NCBI RefSeq assembly: GCF_964253035.1 | Contig: NZ_CAXUQL020000001.1 | Coordinates: forward strand, 496,001 to 560,000 | Origin: Pseudorhodoferax sp032153935 | GTDB taxonomy: Bacteria; Pseudomonadota; Gammaproteobacteria; Burkholderiales; Burkholderiaceae_C | Direction of reading: 5' to 3' | Length of the DNA stretch: 64,000 bases | Shown: one piece after another, positions 27,061-35,234 of the stretch | Layout of the letters: each line of letters opens with the position of its first letter | How positions within the stretch are numbered: the first letter of the stretch is position 1 | Notes under the pieces: model-generated | Databases searched by the model: none | Seen by the model: only the letters and a program-made list of their open reading frames with translations | What the model was told of the DNA's origin: nothing | Position numbers and translations under genes: made by a program

Positions 27061-27743
27061 TGTCGGGTGCAGTGAGAACCGCCAACCGCGTGGCACCGCG
27101 TCCCGGACCGGACGCCGACGCCCGCCAGCCTGCACCCGCAGACCGCCCGCACATCGTCATCGTCGGCGGCACCATGCGGCCCGGCTCCACCAGCGAGCGG
27201 CTGGCCCGGCACTGCGGCCAGCTGCTGCAGGGACTGGGTGCCTCCACCGTCGTGTTCCCGGCCACCGCGCTGGAGCTGCCGATGTACGCGCCCGAGCGCG
27301 CCACGCTGCACCCGACGGCCCAGGAGTTCATCCGCGAGACGCAGCGCTGCGACGGCATGGTGATCGCCTCGCCGGGCTACCACGGCGGCATCTCGGGCCT
27401 GCTCAAGAACGCGCTGGACTACATCGAAGAGCTGCGTGCCGACAGCCGGCCCTACCTGCACGGCCGCGCGGTGGGCTGCATCGTGACGGCCGCCGGCTGG
27501 CAGGGCGCCAACAGCACGCTTGCCGCGCTGCGTTCGGTCGTGCATGCGCTGCGGGGGTGGCCCACGCCGCTGGGCGTGGCGGTCAACTCCACGCAGTCGC
27601 TGGTCGACGCGGCGGGCGAGCTGAACCCCGACATCGCGCACCAGCTGGGCATCATGGCGCGGCAGATCCTGCAGATCGCGCAGTGGCGCGAGGGCGGCGG
27701 CAGCACGGCGGCGCCCGCGGCCCTGGCCTGTGCCACGGCCTGA
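27060..27743 (+). CDS. NADPH-dependent FMN reductase, partner of the monooxygenase
   Basis: 227 residues with a flavodoxin-like fold. FMN phosphate loop: VIVGGTMRPGSTSERLAR near residue 34. Isoalloxazine-side motif: SPGYHGGISGLLKNALDYIE near 103, as in the SsuE/MsuE/chromate reductase family. It should deliver reduced FMN to the monooxygenase encoded immediately upstream, with which it is translationally coupled (TGATG). The first 30 or so residues, rich in Arg, Pro and Ala, precede the fold and are not typical; a later start is possible, but no good internal ATG lies ahead of the flavin loop. Confidence 0.88.
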   Translation: MSGAVRTANRVAPRPGPDADARQPAPADRPHIVIVGGTMRPGSTSERLARHCGQLLQGLGASTVVFPATALELPMYAPERATLHPTAQEFIRETQRCDGMVIASPGYHGGISGLLKNALDYIEELRADSRPYLHGRAVGCIVTAAGWQGANSTLAALRSVVHALRGWPTPLGVAVNSTQSLVDAAGELNPDIAHQLGIMARQILQIAQWREGGGSTAAPAALACATA

Positions 27744-27751
27744 CAGCCGAC

Positions 27752-27768
27752 ACGCCCGCACCGGGCGT
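27752..27768 (+). terminator. GC hairpin after the FMN reductase gene
   Basis: ACGCCCG-CAC-CGGGCGT, a perfect 7-bp stem nine bases after the stop. It lacks a U-tract, so it may slow polymerase or protect the 3' end rather than terminate on its own. Confidence 0.3.
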
Positions 27769-27863
27769 CTGCCTGGCGACGGCGGCTGGACTGTGCGCCG
27801 CGCATCCACAAGATGCACGAAAAACATGGCTCGGCACACGCGCCGCGTCTCTAGCATGCGCGC

Positions 27864-29687
27864 ATGCACTTCCAAGATCACCGACATGCCGCATGGCGGG
27901 GCTTTGCAGGCCTCGTCCTGCTGGGCCTGGCGCAACAGGCCTGCGCCCTTTCCGCACAACAGGTCTATGCACGCGCGGCGGCATCCGTCGTCGCGCTGGA
28001 CATCCTCGACGCCGACGGTCAGCGCATCGCCGAACGCAGCGCCACCCGCGTCGGCGAGGGCCGCTTCGTCACGGCCTGCGAGGACCTGCAGAGCGGCGCC
28101 ACGCTGCAGCTGCGCGCTGGCCAGGACACGGCGCCGGCGCAGTTGGGCGCGCGCGACCGCGAACGCAACCTGTGCGAGCTGCTGGCGGCGCAGGCGGGGC
28201 CGCCACTGGTGCCGCAGCCGGTCCTGCCCCAGGCCGGCCAGCGCGTCTTCGCCATCTCCAATGCGCTGGGCCTGGGCGTCGGCATCTCCGAAGGCGTGGT
28301 CGCCGGCTTGCGCCAGGACGCCGCCGGCAGCCTGATCCAGTTCACAGCACCGATCTCGCCGGGCTCGGAAGGCGGCGCACTGCTGGACGCGCAGGGGCAG
28401 CTCATCGCCATCCTGGACTACCGCCGCCGCGACGGCCAGAACGTCAACTTCGGCGCGCCCGTGGCCTGGCTGCAGGAGCTGGCAGCCCGCGCAGCGGCCG
28501 ACGCCGCGCAGCTGGCGCGGCTGGACGCAGGCCATGCGCTGGCACGCCAGGCGCAGTGGCCGGCGCTGGCCGCGCACGCGGCGCAGTGGCTCGCAGCACA
28601 GCCCGGCCAGGCCGACGCATTGCGCTTCGCGGCCGAGGCCGCGCGCGCACTGCGACAGCCCACCGAAGAGCTGAACGCCTGGCGCGCGCTGCGCCGCGCG
28701 CGGCCACAGGACGTGGAGGCCGGGCTGGACCTGGCCCAGGCCCTGCTGCTACAGGAACAGCTGGCCGAGGCGGGCACGCTGGCGCGCCAGCTCGTGGTCG
28801 AGCACGCCGGCGAAGCGCAGACCCACTGGCTGCTGGCACGTGCACTGCACGCCAACGGCGATCTCGACGCCGCCGAATCGGCCTACCGCCGCGCGCTTGC
28901 CGCCAACCCCTGGCTGGTCGGGGCCTACCGCGGCCTGGCCACGCTGGCGCAAGCGCGCAACGACCATGGTGCGGCAGTGGCGATCTTCGCCCGCCTGTCG
29001 GGCCTGTATCCGGACGAGGTCTGGCCGCGCCAGCAACTGGTCGGCGCCTTGTTGCGGGCGCAGGACTTCGCGCGCGCCCACACCGAACTGCAGAACCTGC
29101 CGCCCGCCCAGACCGACAACGCCGAGGCTTGGGCCCTGCGCGGCGTGGTGGCGGCACGCATGGGCCGGCCCGAAGCCGCGGTGCAGGCGCTGCGCACCAG
29201 CCTCGCGCGCGAACCGCAGCAGGACCAGGCCTGGGTCCAGGCCGAACTGGGCGCCGCGCTGGTCGGCCTGGAGCGCTACCCCGAAGCCATTGCCGCGCTG
29301 CGCGAAGCCGTGCGCAGTGCGCCCGACAGCACGCTCTGGCGCGTGCGCCTGGCCGACACGCTGCGCCTCGGCGGCCGCGCCACGGAGGCGCTGGCCATCG
29401 CCCAGCAGCTGACGGCCGAGCAAGCCGACAGCGCGGCGCACTGGGGCCTGCTGGGCCGCGTGCTGGTCACGCTGGACCGCCACGCCGAGGCCTTGCCGGC
29501 CCTCGAACGCGCGCTGCAGACCGATGCGCGCGATGCCGACTTGTGGGCTCCGCTGGTGCTGGTGCACCAGAACCTGGGCCAGCACCCCCAGGCCGCCGAG
29601 GCCTTGCGCCGTCTGCGCGAACGCGACCCTGCACGCGCCGACCTGGTCTACCGCAGCCTGGTGCTGCCCTACGGGGAGAACCGGTGA
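27864..29687 (+). CDS. Trypsin-like pseudo-protease with TPR repeats (catalytic triad replaced)
   Basis: 607 residues with a signal peptide ending near CALS (residue 30). A trypsin-like domain (about 33-215) aligns with the next gene's product, but all three catalytic positions differ: Glu73 replaces His (TACEDL against TNCHVV), Asn102 replaces Asp (RNLCELL against LDLCLL), and Glu169 replaces Ser (SPGSEGG against SPGSSGG). The flanking fold residues are kept (APISPGSEGGALLD, VFAISNALGLGVGISEG). About ten TPR repeats follow (about 220-600). It is probably periplasmic, acting as a scaffold or a regulator of the partner rather than as an enzyme. The next ATG overlaps this TGA by one base. The cause of the DegP-like fold being kept is inference. 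Confidence 0.8.
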   Translation: MHFQDHRHAAWRGFAGLVLLGLAQQACALSAQQVYARAAASVVALDILDADGQRIAERSATRVGEGRFVTACEDLQSGATLQLRAGQDTAPAQLGARDRERNLCELLAAQAGPPLVPQPVLPQAGQRVFAISNALGLGVGISEGVVAGLRQDAAGSLIQFTAPISPGSEGGALLDAQGQLIAILDYRRRDGQNVNFGAPVAWLQELAARAAADAAQLARLDAGHALARQAQWPALAAHAAQWLAAQPGQADALRFAAEAARALRQPTEELNAWRALRRARPQDVEAGLDLAQALLLQEQLAEAGTLARQLVVEHAGEAQTHWLLARALHANGDLDAAESAYRRALAANPWLVGAYRGLATLAQARNDHGAAVAIFARLSGLYPDEVWPRQQLVGALLRAQDFARAHTELQNLPPAQTDNAEAWALRGVVAARMGRPEAAVQALRTSLAREPQQDQAWVQAELGAALVGLERYPEAIAALREAVRSAPDSTLWRVRLADTLRLGGRATEALAIAQQLTAEQADSAAHWGLLGRVLVTLDRHAEALPALERALQTDARDADLWAPLVLVHQNLGQHPQAAEALRRLRERDPARADLVYRSLVLPYGENR

Positions 29688-32029
29688 TGCCGCGCCCGCG
29701 GATGGCCGCGGCGCGGGGCCGGGCCCTGCTGCTGGCCCTGTGCGTCGCCACGGTGGCCCAGGCCCAGACGACGGAGCAGGAAGAAGCTGGCGCCACACGC
29801 GGCGCGCAGCAGGTGTTCGCCCGCGTCGGCGCCTCGGTCGTGACGGTGCTGGCGCAGGGCGCCGACGGCCGGTCCGATGGCCAGGGCAGCGGGGTGGTCG
29901 TGGCGCCGGGCCTGGTGGCGACCAACTGCCACGTGGTGCGCAGTGCCACCAGCCTGCGGCTGGCGGGCGCAGCCGGCGAACAGCCCGCCCAATGGACGCG
30001 CCAACTCGCCGAACTGGACCTATGTCTGCTGGCCGCACCGGGCTTGACGGCGCCACCGGTCGCGCTGCGGGACAGCGCGGCACTGGCGGTGGGCGAGTCG
30101 GTCTACGCGGTCGGCAACCCGCTGGGCTTCGGTCTCGCGGTCAGCAGCGGCCTGCTCGCCAGCAGGCAGGCCGGCCAGCCCTATGCGCGCCTGACCGCCA
30201 CGGCGCCGGTCTCGCCCGGCTCCAGCGGCGGCGGCCTGTTCGACCGCGAAGCGCGTCTGCTGGGCCTCACCACGGCCATCCTGGGCACGGGCCAGAGCCT
30301 GAACCTGGTGCTGCCGGCCGAGGCCATCAGCGCCCTGCTCGCACAGGGCGCACCGCGGCCGCAGGCAGAACCACCGCCGCCAGCCGAGCCGCGCTGGGCC
30401 ATGGTGGCGGCAGGACTGTACGAACGCCAGGACGCGGCCGGCCTGCAGGCCCACGCCCAAGCCTGGGCGCAGGCACAGCCCCACTCCGCGCCGGCACTGG
30501 TCTACCTGGCCCGCGCAGCCGGTCAGCAGCAGGGGCATGCCCAGGCGGAAACCCTGGCACGGCGCGCACTGGCGCTGGACGGCGATCTCGCCAGCGCCTG
30601 GTCGGCACTGGCCCAGGCGCTGATCGCGACCGGCCGCATCGGCGAAGGCGAACAGGCCCTGGACGAGGCCGCACGGCGCCAGCCGGACGAGGCCGATGTG
30701 CACATCGTGCGTTTCTTTCTGCGGCAGAGCCAGGGCCAGCGCGAGGCGGCGCGCGCGGAAATGCGCGAGGCCGTGCGCAAGAGGCCGTTCAGCCCGCGCC
30801 TGTGGACCGAGCTGGGCCGCCAGGAAGAGGCATTCGGCCAGGCCGATGCGGCCCGGCAGGCCTTCGCCACCGCCGTGCGCCTGGGCGGCACGCCGTCGGT
30901 GGCGGGCACGGCAGCGGCGGCCCCGCCCGGCATGGCCGCGCAGCTTGAGGCCCTGCAGGCCCTGGGCTGGGCCGAGTTGCGCAAACGGCGCTACGTGCAG
31001 GCCGAAGAGGCCTTCCGCAAAGGCCTGGCGCTGGACGGCGAGCATGCCGGCCTGTGGAACGGGATCGGCGCCGTCATGCAGGGCAGCGTGCGCTGGGCCG
31101 AGGCCGAGCTAGCCTTCACGCGCGCGCTGGCCAGGGAGGCGAACGATGCGGTCGTGCTGGCCAACCGTGGCGAGGTGCTGCGCGTGCAACGCCAGTTCGA
31201 CCGGGCCATGGCCGACGCCCAGACCGCGCTGCGCCTGAAGCCGGACGAGCCGACCGCGCAGCGCCTGCTCGCCGCGCTGCTGCTGGACATGCGCCGCTTT
31301 GCCGAATCCGCGGCCGCCTACACGCGGCTGGCGACGCAGGAACAACCGCAGGACGACGACCTCGTGAACTGGGCCGAGGCCCTGGTCAACAGCGGCGACG
31401 CGGCGGGCGCGCTGGCCAGGCTGCGCCAGGCCGAAGCCGGCCAGCCGGCGCGCCTGCGCTTGTACACCGTCATGGGCCGCGTGCTGGGCGCGCAAAACGA
31501 TGTGGCCGGTGCGCTGGTCTACCTGGAGCGTGCGCTGGCCGAGAACCCCAGCGCATCGGTGGTCTGGAGCGCCAAGGGCTACGCACTCATGCGGCTCGAC
31601 CGCCTGCCCGAGGCCGTCACCGCACTGGAAACGGCCGTGCGCCTGGACCCCACACTCTCCAACGGCTGGATCAACCTGGGGCACGCGCAGATGCGCGCGC
31701 GCAACCTGGGCCGCGCCATCGAGGCGCTGGAGAAGGCGGTGGTGCTGGCCCCCGAGGCCATGGACGGGCGCTTCTACCTGGCCCAGAGCTACCTGCAGGC
31801 GCGCATGCCGGCCAAGGCGCGCGAACACGCCCAGGCCGTGGCCGCGCGCCAGCCGGCGCTGCCGCCGGTGCTGGCGCTGATCGCCGTCAGCTACCTGGCG
31901 GAGAACAACGTCGCCGAGGCCGGCAGTTGGCACCGCCGACTGCACGCGGCGGCGCCCGAGATCGCCGGCAAGGTCCGCCAGCAGGCCATCGGTTCCGGCA
32001 TCGCAGCCGCGCAGCAATGGCCTGAGTGA
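29687..32029 (+). CDS. Trypsin-like serine protease with TPR repeats (intact triad)
   Basis: 780 residues. Signal peptide to about residue 27 (ALCVATVAQA). The S1 serine-protease domain (about 40-210) has an intact triad: His82 (ATNCHVV), Asp111 (LAELDLCLL) and Ser180 (SPGSSGGGLFD), with the DegP-like YAVGNPLGFGLAVSSGLL. There is no PDZ domain; instead a long TPR array (about 225-770) should bind the substrate or the partner protein. It is translationally coupled (TGATG) to the upstream paralogue that lacks the triad, so the two are probably made in fixed ratio and may form a complex. It is presumably periplasmic. The start at 29687 is preferred because it gives a clean signal peptide. Confidence 0.88.
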   Translation: MPRPRMAAARGRALLLALCVATVAQAQTTEQEEAGATRGAQQVFARVGASVVTVLAQGADGRSDGQGSGVVVAPGLVATNCHVVRSATSLRLAGAAGEQPAQWTRQLAELDLCLLAAPGLTAPPVALRDSAALAVGESVYAVGNPLGFGLAVSSGLLASRQAGQPYARLTATAPVSPGSSGGGLFDREARLLGLTTAILGTGQSLNLVLPAEAISALLAQGAPRPQAEPPPPAEPRWAMVAAGLYERQDAAGLQAHAQAWAQAQPHSAPALVYLARAAGQQQGHAQAETLARRALALDGDLASAWSALAQALIATGRIGEGEQALDEAARRQPDEADVHIVRFFLRQSQGQREAARAEMREAVRKRPFSPRLWTELGRQEEAFGQADAARQAFATAVRLGGTPSVAGTAAAAPPGMAAQLEALQALGWAELRKRRYVQAEEAFRKGLALDGEHAGLWNGIGAVMQGSVRWAEAELAFTRALAREANDAVVLANRGEVLRVQRQFDRAMADAQTALRLKPDEPTAQRLLAALLLDMRRFAESAAAYTRLATQEQPQDDDLVNWAEALVNSGDAAGALARLRQAEAGQPARLRLYTVMGRVLGAQNDVAGALVYLERALAENPSASVVWSAKGYALMRLDRLPEAVTALETAVRLDPTLSNGWINLGHAQMRARNLGRAIEALEKAVVLAPEAMDGRFYLAQSYLQARMPAKAREHAQAVAARQPALPPVLALIAVSYLAENNVAEAGSWHRRLHAAAPEIAGKVRQQAIGSGIAAAQQWPE

Positions 32030-32036
32030 GCAGGCT

Positions 32037-32243
32037 TCAGCCGGCCACCGGCTGCGGCGTGAAGCCGGCCGCGGCGATGGCCTGTTGCACGGCCGCGGCG
32101 TCGGCCTGCGCCGGCTGCACCTGCACGCGGTGCCGCGCGAGGTCGACCTCCACCCGGGCCTGCGGGTCGGCCGCCTGCACGGCCTTGGTGATGCTGGCCA
32201 CGCAGTGGCCGCAGCTCATGTCCTGTACGTCGAATGTCAGCAT
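32037..32243 (-). CDS. copZ: Copper chaperone (HMA domain)
   Basis: 68 residues, a single heavy-metal-associated domain. The metal site CGHC (C11, C14) follows MLTFDVQDMS, and the rest keeps the ferredoxin-like pattern (VEVDLARHRVQVQ, IAAAGFTPQPV). It would carry Cu(I) in the cytoplasm to the CopA ATPase encoded divergently, or to the regulator. AAGGA precedes the ATG. Its promoter (32272-32302) has the 19-bp spacer and dyad of MerR-family control, so the CueR-like protein encoded downstream of copA should induce it. Confidence 0.92.
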   Translation of the reverse strand: MLTFDVQDMSCGHCVASITKAVQAADPQARVEVDLARHRVQVQPAQADAAAVQQAIAAAGFTPQPVAG

Positions 32244-32271
32244 GGGATGTTCCTTGAAAACGATGGAGCAG

Positions 32272-32302
32272 AGTGTCATCCTTTCCATCGTGGCAAGGTC
32301 AA
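32272..32302 (-). promoter_or_regulatory. MerR-type (CueR) promoter of copZ
   Basis: Read on the minus strand: -35 TTGACC (32297-32302), a 19-bp spacer, -10 GACACT (32272-32277). The spacer carries the dyad CCTTGCCA...TGGAAAGG. Long 19-bp spacers need MerR-family DNA twisting for activation. Confidence 0.75.
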
Positions 32303-32354
32303 CACCGCGGGCACCATTCCCCTTCTTCCAAGATGGAATCAGCGCCGTGGCCGC

Positions 32355-32385
32355 TTGACCTTCCCATGATGGCAAGCCAGACAAT
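32355..32385 (+). promoter_or_regulatory. MerR-type (CueR) promoter of copA, possibly giving a leaderless mRNA
   Basis: -35 TTGACC (32355-32360), a 19-bp spacer, -10 GACAAT (32380-32385). The spacer dyad CCTTCCCATGATGGCAAG parallels the copZ promoter. The start site expected six or seven bases after the -10 coincides with the copA ATG at 32392. Confidence 0.75.
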
Positions 32386-32391
32386 GCGGCC

Positions 32392-34833
32392 ATGGCTTCT
32401 ACCACCACCGATTCCACGCTGCGTCTGCAGATCGAGGGCATGAGCTGCGCTTCCTGCGTGGGCCGCGTCGAGAAGGCGCTGCGCGCCCTGCCGGGCGTGG
32501 CCCAGGCCGAGGTCAACCTCGCGACCGAGCAGGCCACGGTGCGGGCCGGCGCGGATGCGCAGCCGCCCGAAGCACTTGTCGCCGCCGTGCGCCAGGCCGG
32601 CTACGGCGTGGCCACCGCCGAACACCGCCTGCAGATCGAAGGCATGACCTGCGCCTCCTGCGTGGGCCGGGTCGAGAAGGCGCTGCGCCGCGTGCCCGGC
32701 GTGCTCGATGCGTCCGTCAACCTGGCCAGCGAGCAGGCCACGGTGCGGACCCTGTCCACCGTGGAGCTGCAGGCCCTGCTCGCCGCCACGGCCGCGGCCG
32801 GTTATCCCGCGCATGCGCTGACCGATGCGCGTGCCGCAGCCGGGGAGCCGGCCGGCGCGCCCTGGTGGCCCGTGGCCGCGGCGGCGGTGCTCACGCTGCC
32901 CATGCTCGCGCCCATGCTGGGCCAGCCCTTCGGCTGGCACTGGATGCCGCCGGGCTGGGTGCAGCTGCTGCTGGCCACGCCCGTGCAGTTCTGGCTCGGC
33001 GCGCGCTTCTACCGCGCCGGCTGGGCCGCCCTGCGTGCGCGCAGCGGCAACATGGACCTGCTGGTCGCGCTGGGCACGTCGGCCGCCTACGGGCTGTCGC
33101 TGTACCTGCTCTGGCAGTCCGCCGGCCATGCCGGGCATGGCAGCGATCCGCACCTGTACTTCGAGGCCTCGGCCGCCGTCATCACGCTGGTGCTGCTGGG
33201 CAAGTGGCTGGAGCAGCGCGCCAAGCGCCAGACGCTGGACGCGATCCGCGCGCTCAACGCGCTGCGGCCGACCCAGGCACGCGTGCGCCGCGGCGGCGTG
33301 GAGCAGGAGATCGCGGTCGAGCAGTTGGTGGTGGGCGACCTCGTTCTGGTGCGCCCGGGCGACCGCATCGCCGTGGACGGCGAGATCGTGCTGGGCCAGA
33401 CCCATGTGGACGAATCGCTGCTGACCGGCGAGAGCCTGCCCGTGGCCAAGGGCCCGGGCGAGCGCGTGACGGGCGGCGCCATCAACGCCGAGGGCGCGCT
33501 GGAAGTGCGCACGCTGGCCGTGGGTGCCGAGACGCAGCTGTCGCGCATCATCCGCATGGTGGAGTCGGCCCAGGCCGCGAAGGCACCGATCCAGCGCCTC
33601 GTGGACCGCGTGAGCGCCGTGTTCGTGCCCGTCGTGCTGCTGATCGCGCTGGCCACGCTGCTCGGCTGGGTCGCCTACGGCGGCGACTGGGAGCAGGCCC
33701 TCGTCAACGCCGTGGCCGTGCTCGTGATCGCCTGCCCCTGCGCGCTGGGCCTGGCCACGCCCACCGCCATCATGGCCGGCACGGGCGTGGCGGCGCGCCA
33801 TGGCATCCTGATCAAGGACGCGCAGGCACTGGAGACCGCGCACGCCGTCACGCTCGTGGCCTTCGACAAGACCGGCACGCTGACCGAAGGCAAGCCCACG
33901 CTGGCCGCCGTGCGGCCCGCCCCCGGACTCGACGCCGACACCGTGCTGCGCCAGGCCGCCGCGCTGCAGGCCAGCAGCAGCCACCCGCTCGCGCTGGCCG
34001 TGCGCGAACGCGCCCAGGGCCTGGCCGTGCCCGCCGTGCAGGACGCGCAAGCCCTGCCCGGCCGCGGTGTGCAGGGCACGGTGGAGGGCCGGCTACTGGC
34101 GCTGGGGAGCACCCGGCTGCTGCGCGAACGCGGCCTGGATGCCGGCGCGCTGGATGCCCAGGCGCAGCAGCTGGAACAGTCCGGCCGCACCGTCTCCTGG
34201 CTGCTCGATGCCGACCGCGTGCTGGGCCTGCTGGCCTTCGGCGACAGCGTCAAGCCCTCGGCGGCGGCGGCCATCGCACGGCTGCGCGCGCTGGGCATCC
34301 AGACCCTGATGCTGACCGGCGACAACCGCGGCGCGGCCGAGGCCGTGGGCCAGGCGCTGGGCATCACGCGCGTGCAGGCCGAGATGCTGCCCGAGCACAA
34401 GGCAGAGGTCGTGCAGCGCGAGCGCGCCGCCGGCCAGGTCGTGGCCTTCGTCGGCGACGGGCTCAACGACGGGCCCGCGCTGGCCGCGGCCTCCTGCGGC
34501 TTCGCGATGGCCGGCGGCGCCGACGTGGCCACCGAGACGGCCGACATCACGCTCATGCGCGGCGACCTGCGCCTGGTGGCCGACGCGCTGGACCTGTCGC
34601 GCCGCACCAGCGCCAAGATCCGCCAGAACCTGTGGTGGGCCTTCGGCTACAACGCGCTGGGCATCCCGCTGGCCGCGCTGGGCCTGCTGAATCCGGTGAT
34701 CGCTGGCGGCGCGATGGCGCTGTCCAGCGTGAGCGTGGTCGGCAACGCGCTGCTGCTGCGCCGCTGGCGCAGCGTCGAACAACGCCAGGACACGCCGCCC
34801 GCACCGGCCCTGGTCCACCGGAGTGCTCCATGA
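32392..34833 (+). CDS. copA: Cu(I)-exporting P1B-type ATPase
   Basis: 813 residues, an inner-membrane copper pump. Two N-terminal HMA domains have CASC sites (C19/C22 and C87/C90). Eight membrane helices surround the core, with the transport motif CPC in VIACPCALGLATPTAIM near residue 450. The phosphorylation site is DKTGTLTEGKP near 490, the HP motif is SSHPLALAV, and the hinge is GDGLNDGPALAAAS near 690. It exports cytoplasmic Cu(I) to the periplasm. copZ is divergent and cueR overlaps its 3' end by four bases, so copA-cueR form one transcript from a CueR-type promoter. Nothing is missing. Confidence 0.95.
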   Translation: MASTTTDSTLRLQIEGMSCASCVGRVEKALRALPGVAQAEVNLATEQATVRAGADAQPPEALVAAVRQAGYGVATAEHRLQIEGMTCASCVGRVEKALRRVPGVLDASVNLASEQATVRTLSTVELQALLAATAAAGYPAHALTDARAAAGEPAGAPWWPVAAAAVLTLPMLAPMLGQPFGWHWMPPGWVQLLLATPVQFWLGARFYRAGWAALRARSGNMDLLVALGTSAAYGLSLYLLWQSAGHAGHGSDPHLYFEASAAVITLVLLGKWLEQRAKRQTLDAIRALNALRPTQARVRRGGVEQEIAVEQLVVGDLVLVRPGDRIAVDGEIVLGQTHVDESLLTGESLPVAKGPGERVTGGAINAEGALEVRTLAVGAETQLSRIIRMVESAQAAKAPIQRLVDRVSAVFVPVVLLIALATLLGWVAYGGDWEQALVNAVAVLVIACPCALGLATPTAIMAGTGVAARHGILIKDAQALETAHAVTLVAFDKTGTLTEGKPTLAAVRPAPGLDADTVLRQAAALQASSSHPLALAVRERAQGLAVPAVQDAQALPGRGVQGTVEGRLLALGSTRLLRERGLDAGALDAQAQQLEQSGRTVSWLLDADRVLGLLAFGDSVKPSAAAAIARLRALGIQTLMLTGDNRGAAEAVGQALGITRVQAEMLPEHKAEVVQRERAAGQVVAFVGDGLNDGPALAAASCGFAMAGGADVATETADITLMRGDLRLVADALDLSRRTSAKIRQNLWWAFGYNALGIPLAALGLLNPVIAGGAMALSSVSVVGNALLLRRWRSVEQRQDTPPAPALVHRSAP

Positions 34834-35228
34834 TGAACATCGGCGAGGCCGCCAAGGCCACGGGCGTGTCGGCCAAGATGATCCGCCACTACGAAAGCGT
34901 GGGACTGTTCCCCGAGGCCGCGCGCAGCGAGGGCGGCTACCGGCTCTACGGCGACAAGGAGGTCAGCACGCTGCGCTTCATCCGCCAGTCGCGCGACCTG
35001 GGCTTCTCGCTCGAGCAGATCCGCGAGCTGCTGGGCCTGTGGTGGGATCGCAAGCGCCCGAGCCGCCAGGTGAAGGCCCTGGCCCAGGCGCACCTGGCCG
35101 AGCTCGACGCCAAGCTCGCCGAGTTGCAGGCCATGAAGTCCACGCTGCAGCACCTGGTGCACTGCTGCCATGGCGACGACCGGCCGGACTGCCCCATCAT
35201 CGATTCGCTGGCCGGCCACCAGGCCTGA
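34830..35228 (+). CDS. cueR: CueR-type MerR-family copper-responsive regulator
   Basis: 132 residues. N-terminal MerR helix-turn-helix (NIGEAAKATGVSAKMIRHYESVG), the GGYRLY wing, and a long dimerisation helix (about 75-110). The metal-binding loop has Cys112 and Cys121 (HCCHGDDRPDCP), matching the C112/C120 pair of CueR; an extra Cys113 is present. The absence of the Ser77-equivalent pattern of divalent sensors favours Cu(I)/Ag(I). The ATG at 34830 overlaps the copA TGA (ATGA), and a second ATG follows at once. It should activate both 19-bp-spacer promoters between copZ and copA and hence its own synthesis. Confidence 0.9.
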   Translation: MMNIGEAAKATGVSAKMIRHYESVGLFPEAARSEGGYRLYGDKEVSTLRFIRQSRDLGFSLEQIRELLGLWWDRKRPSRQVKALAQAHLAELDAKLAELQAMKSTLQHLVHCCHGDDRPDCPIIDSLAGHQA

Positions 35229-35234
35229 CACCCA

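Noticed and set aside
27864..29687. First TPR protein as an active protease
   Set aside because: All three triad positions carry non-catalytic residues, so only a pseudo-protease call is supported.
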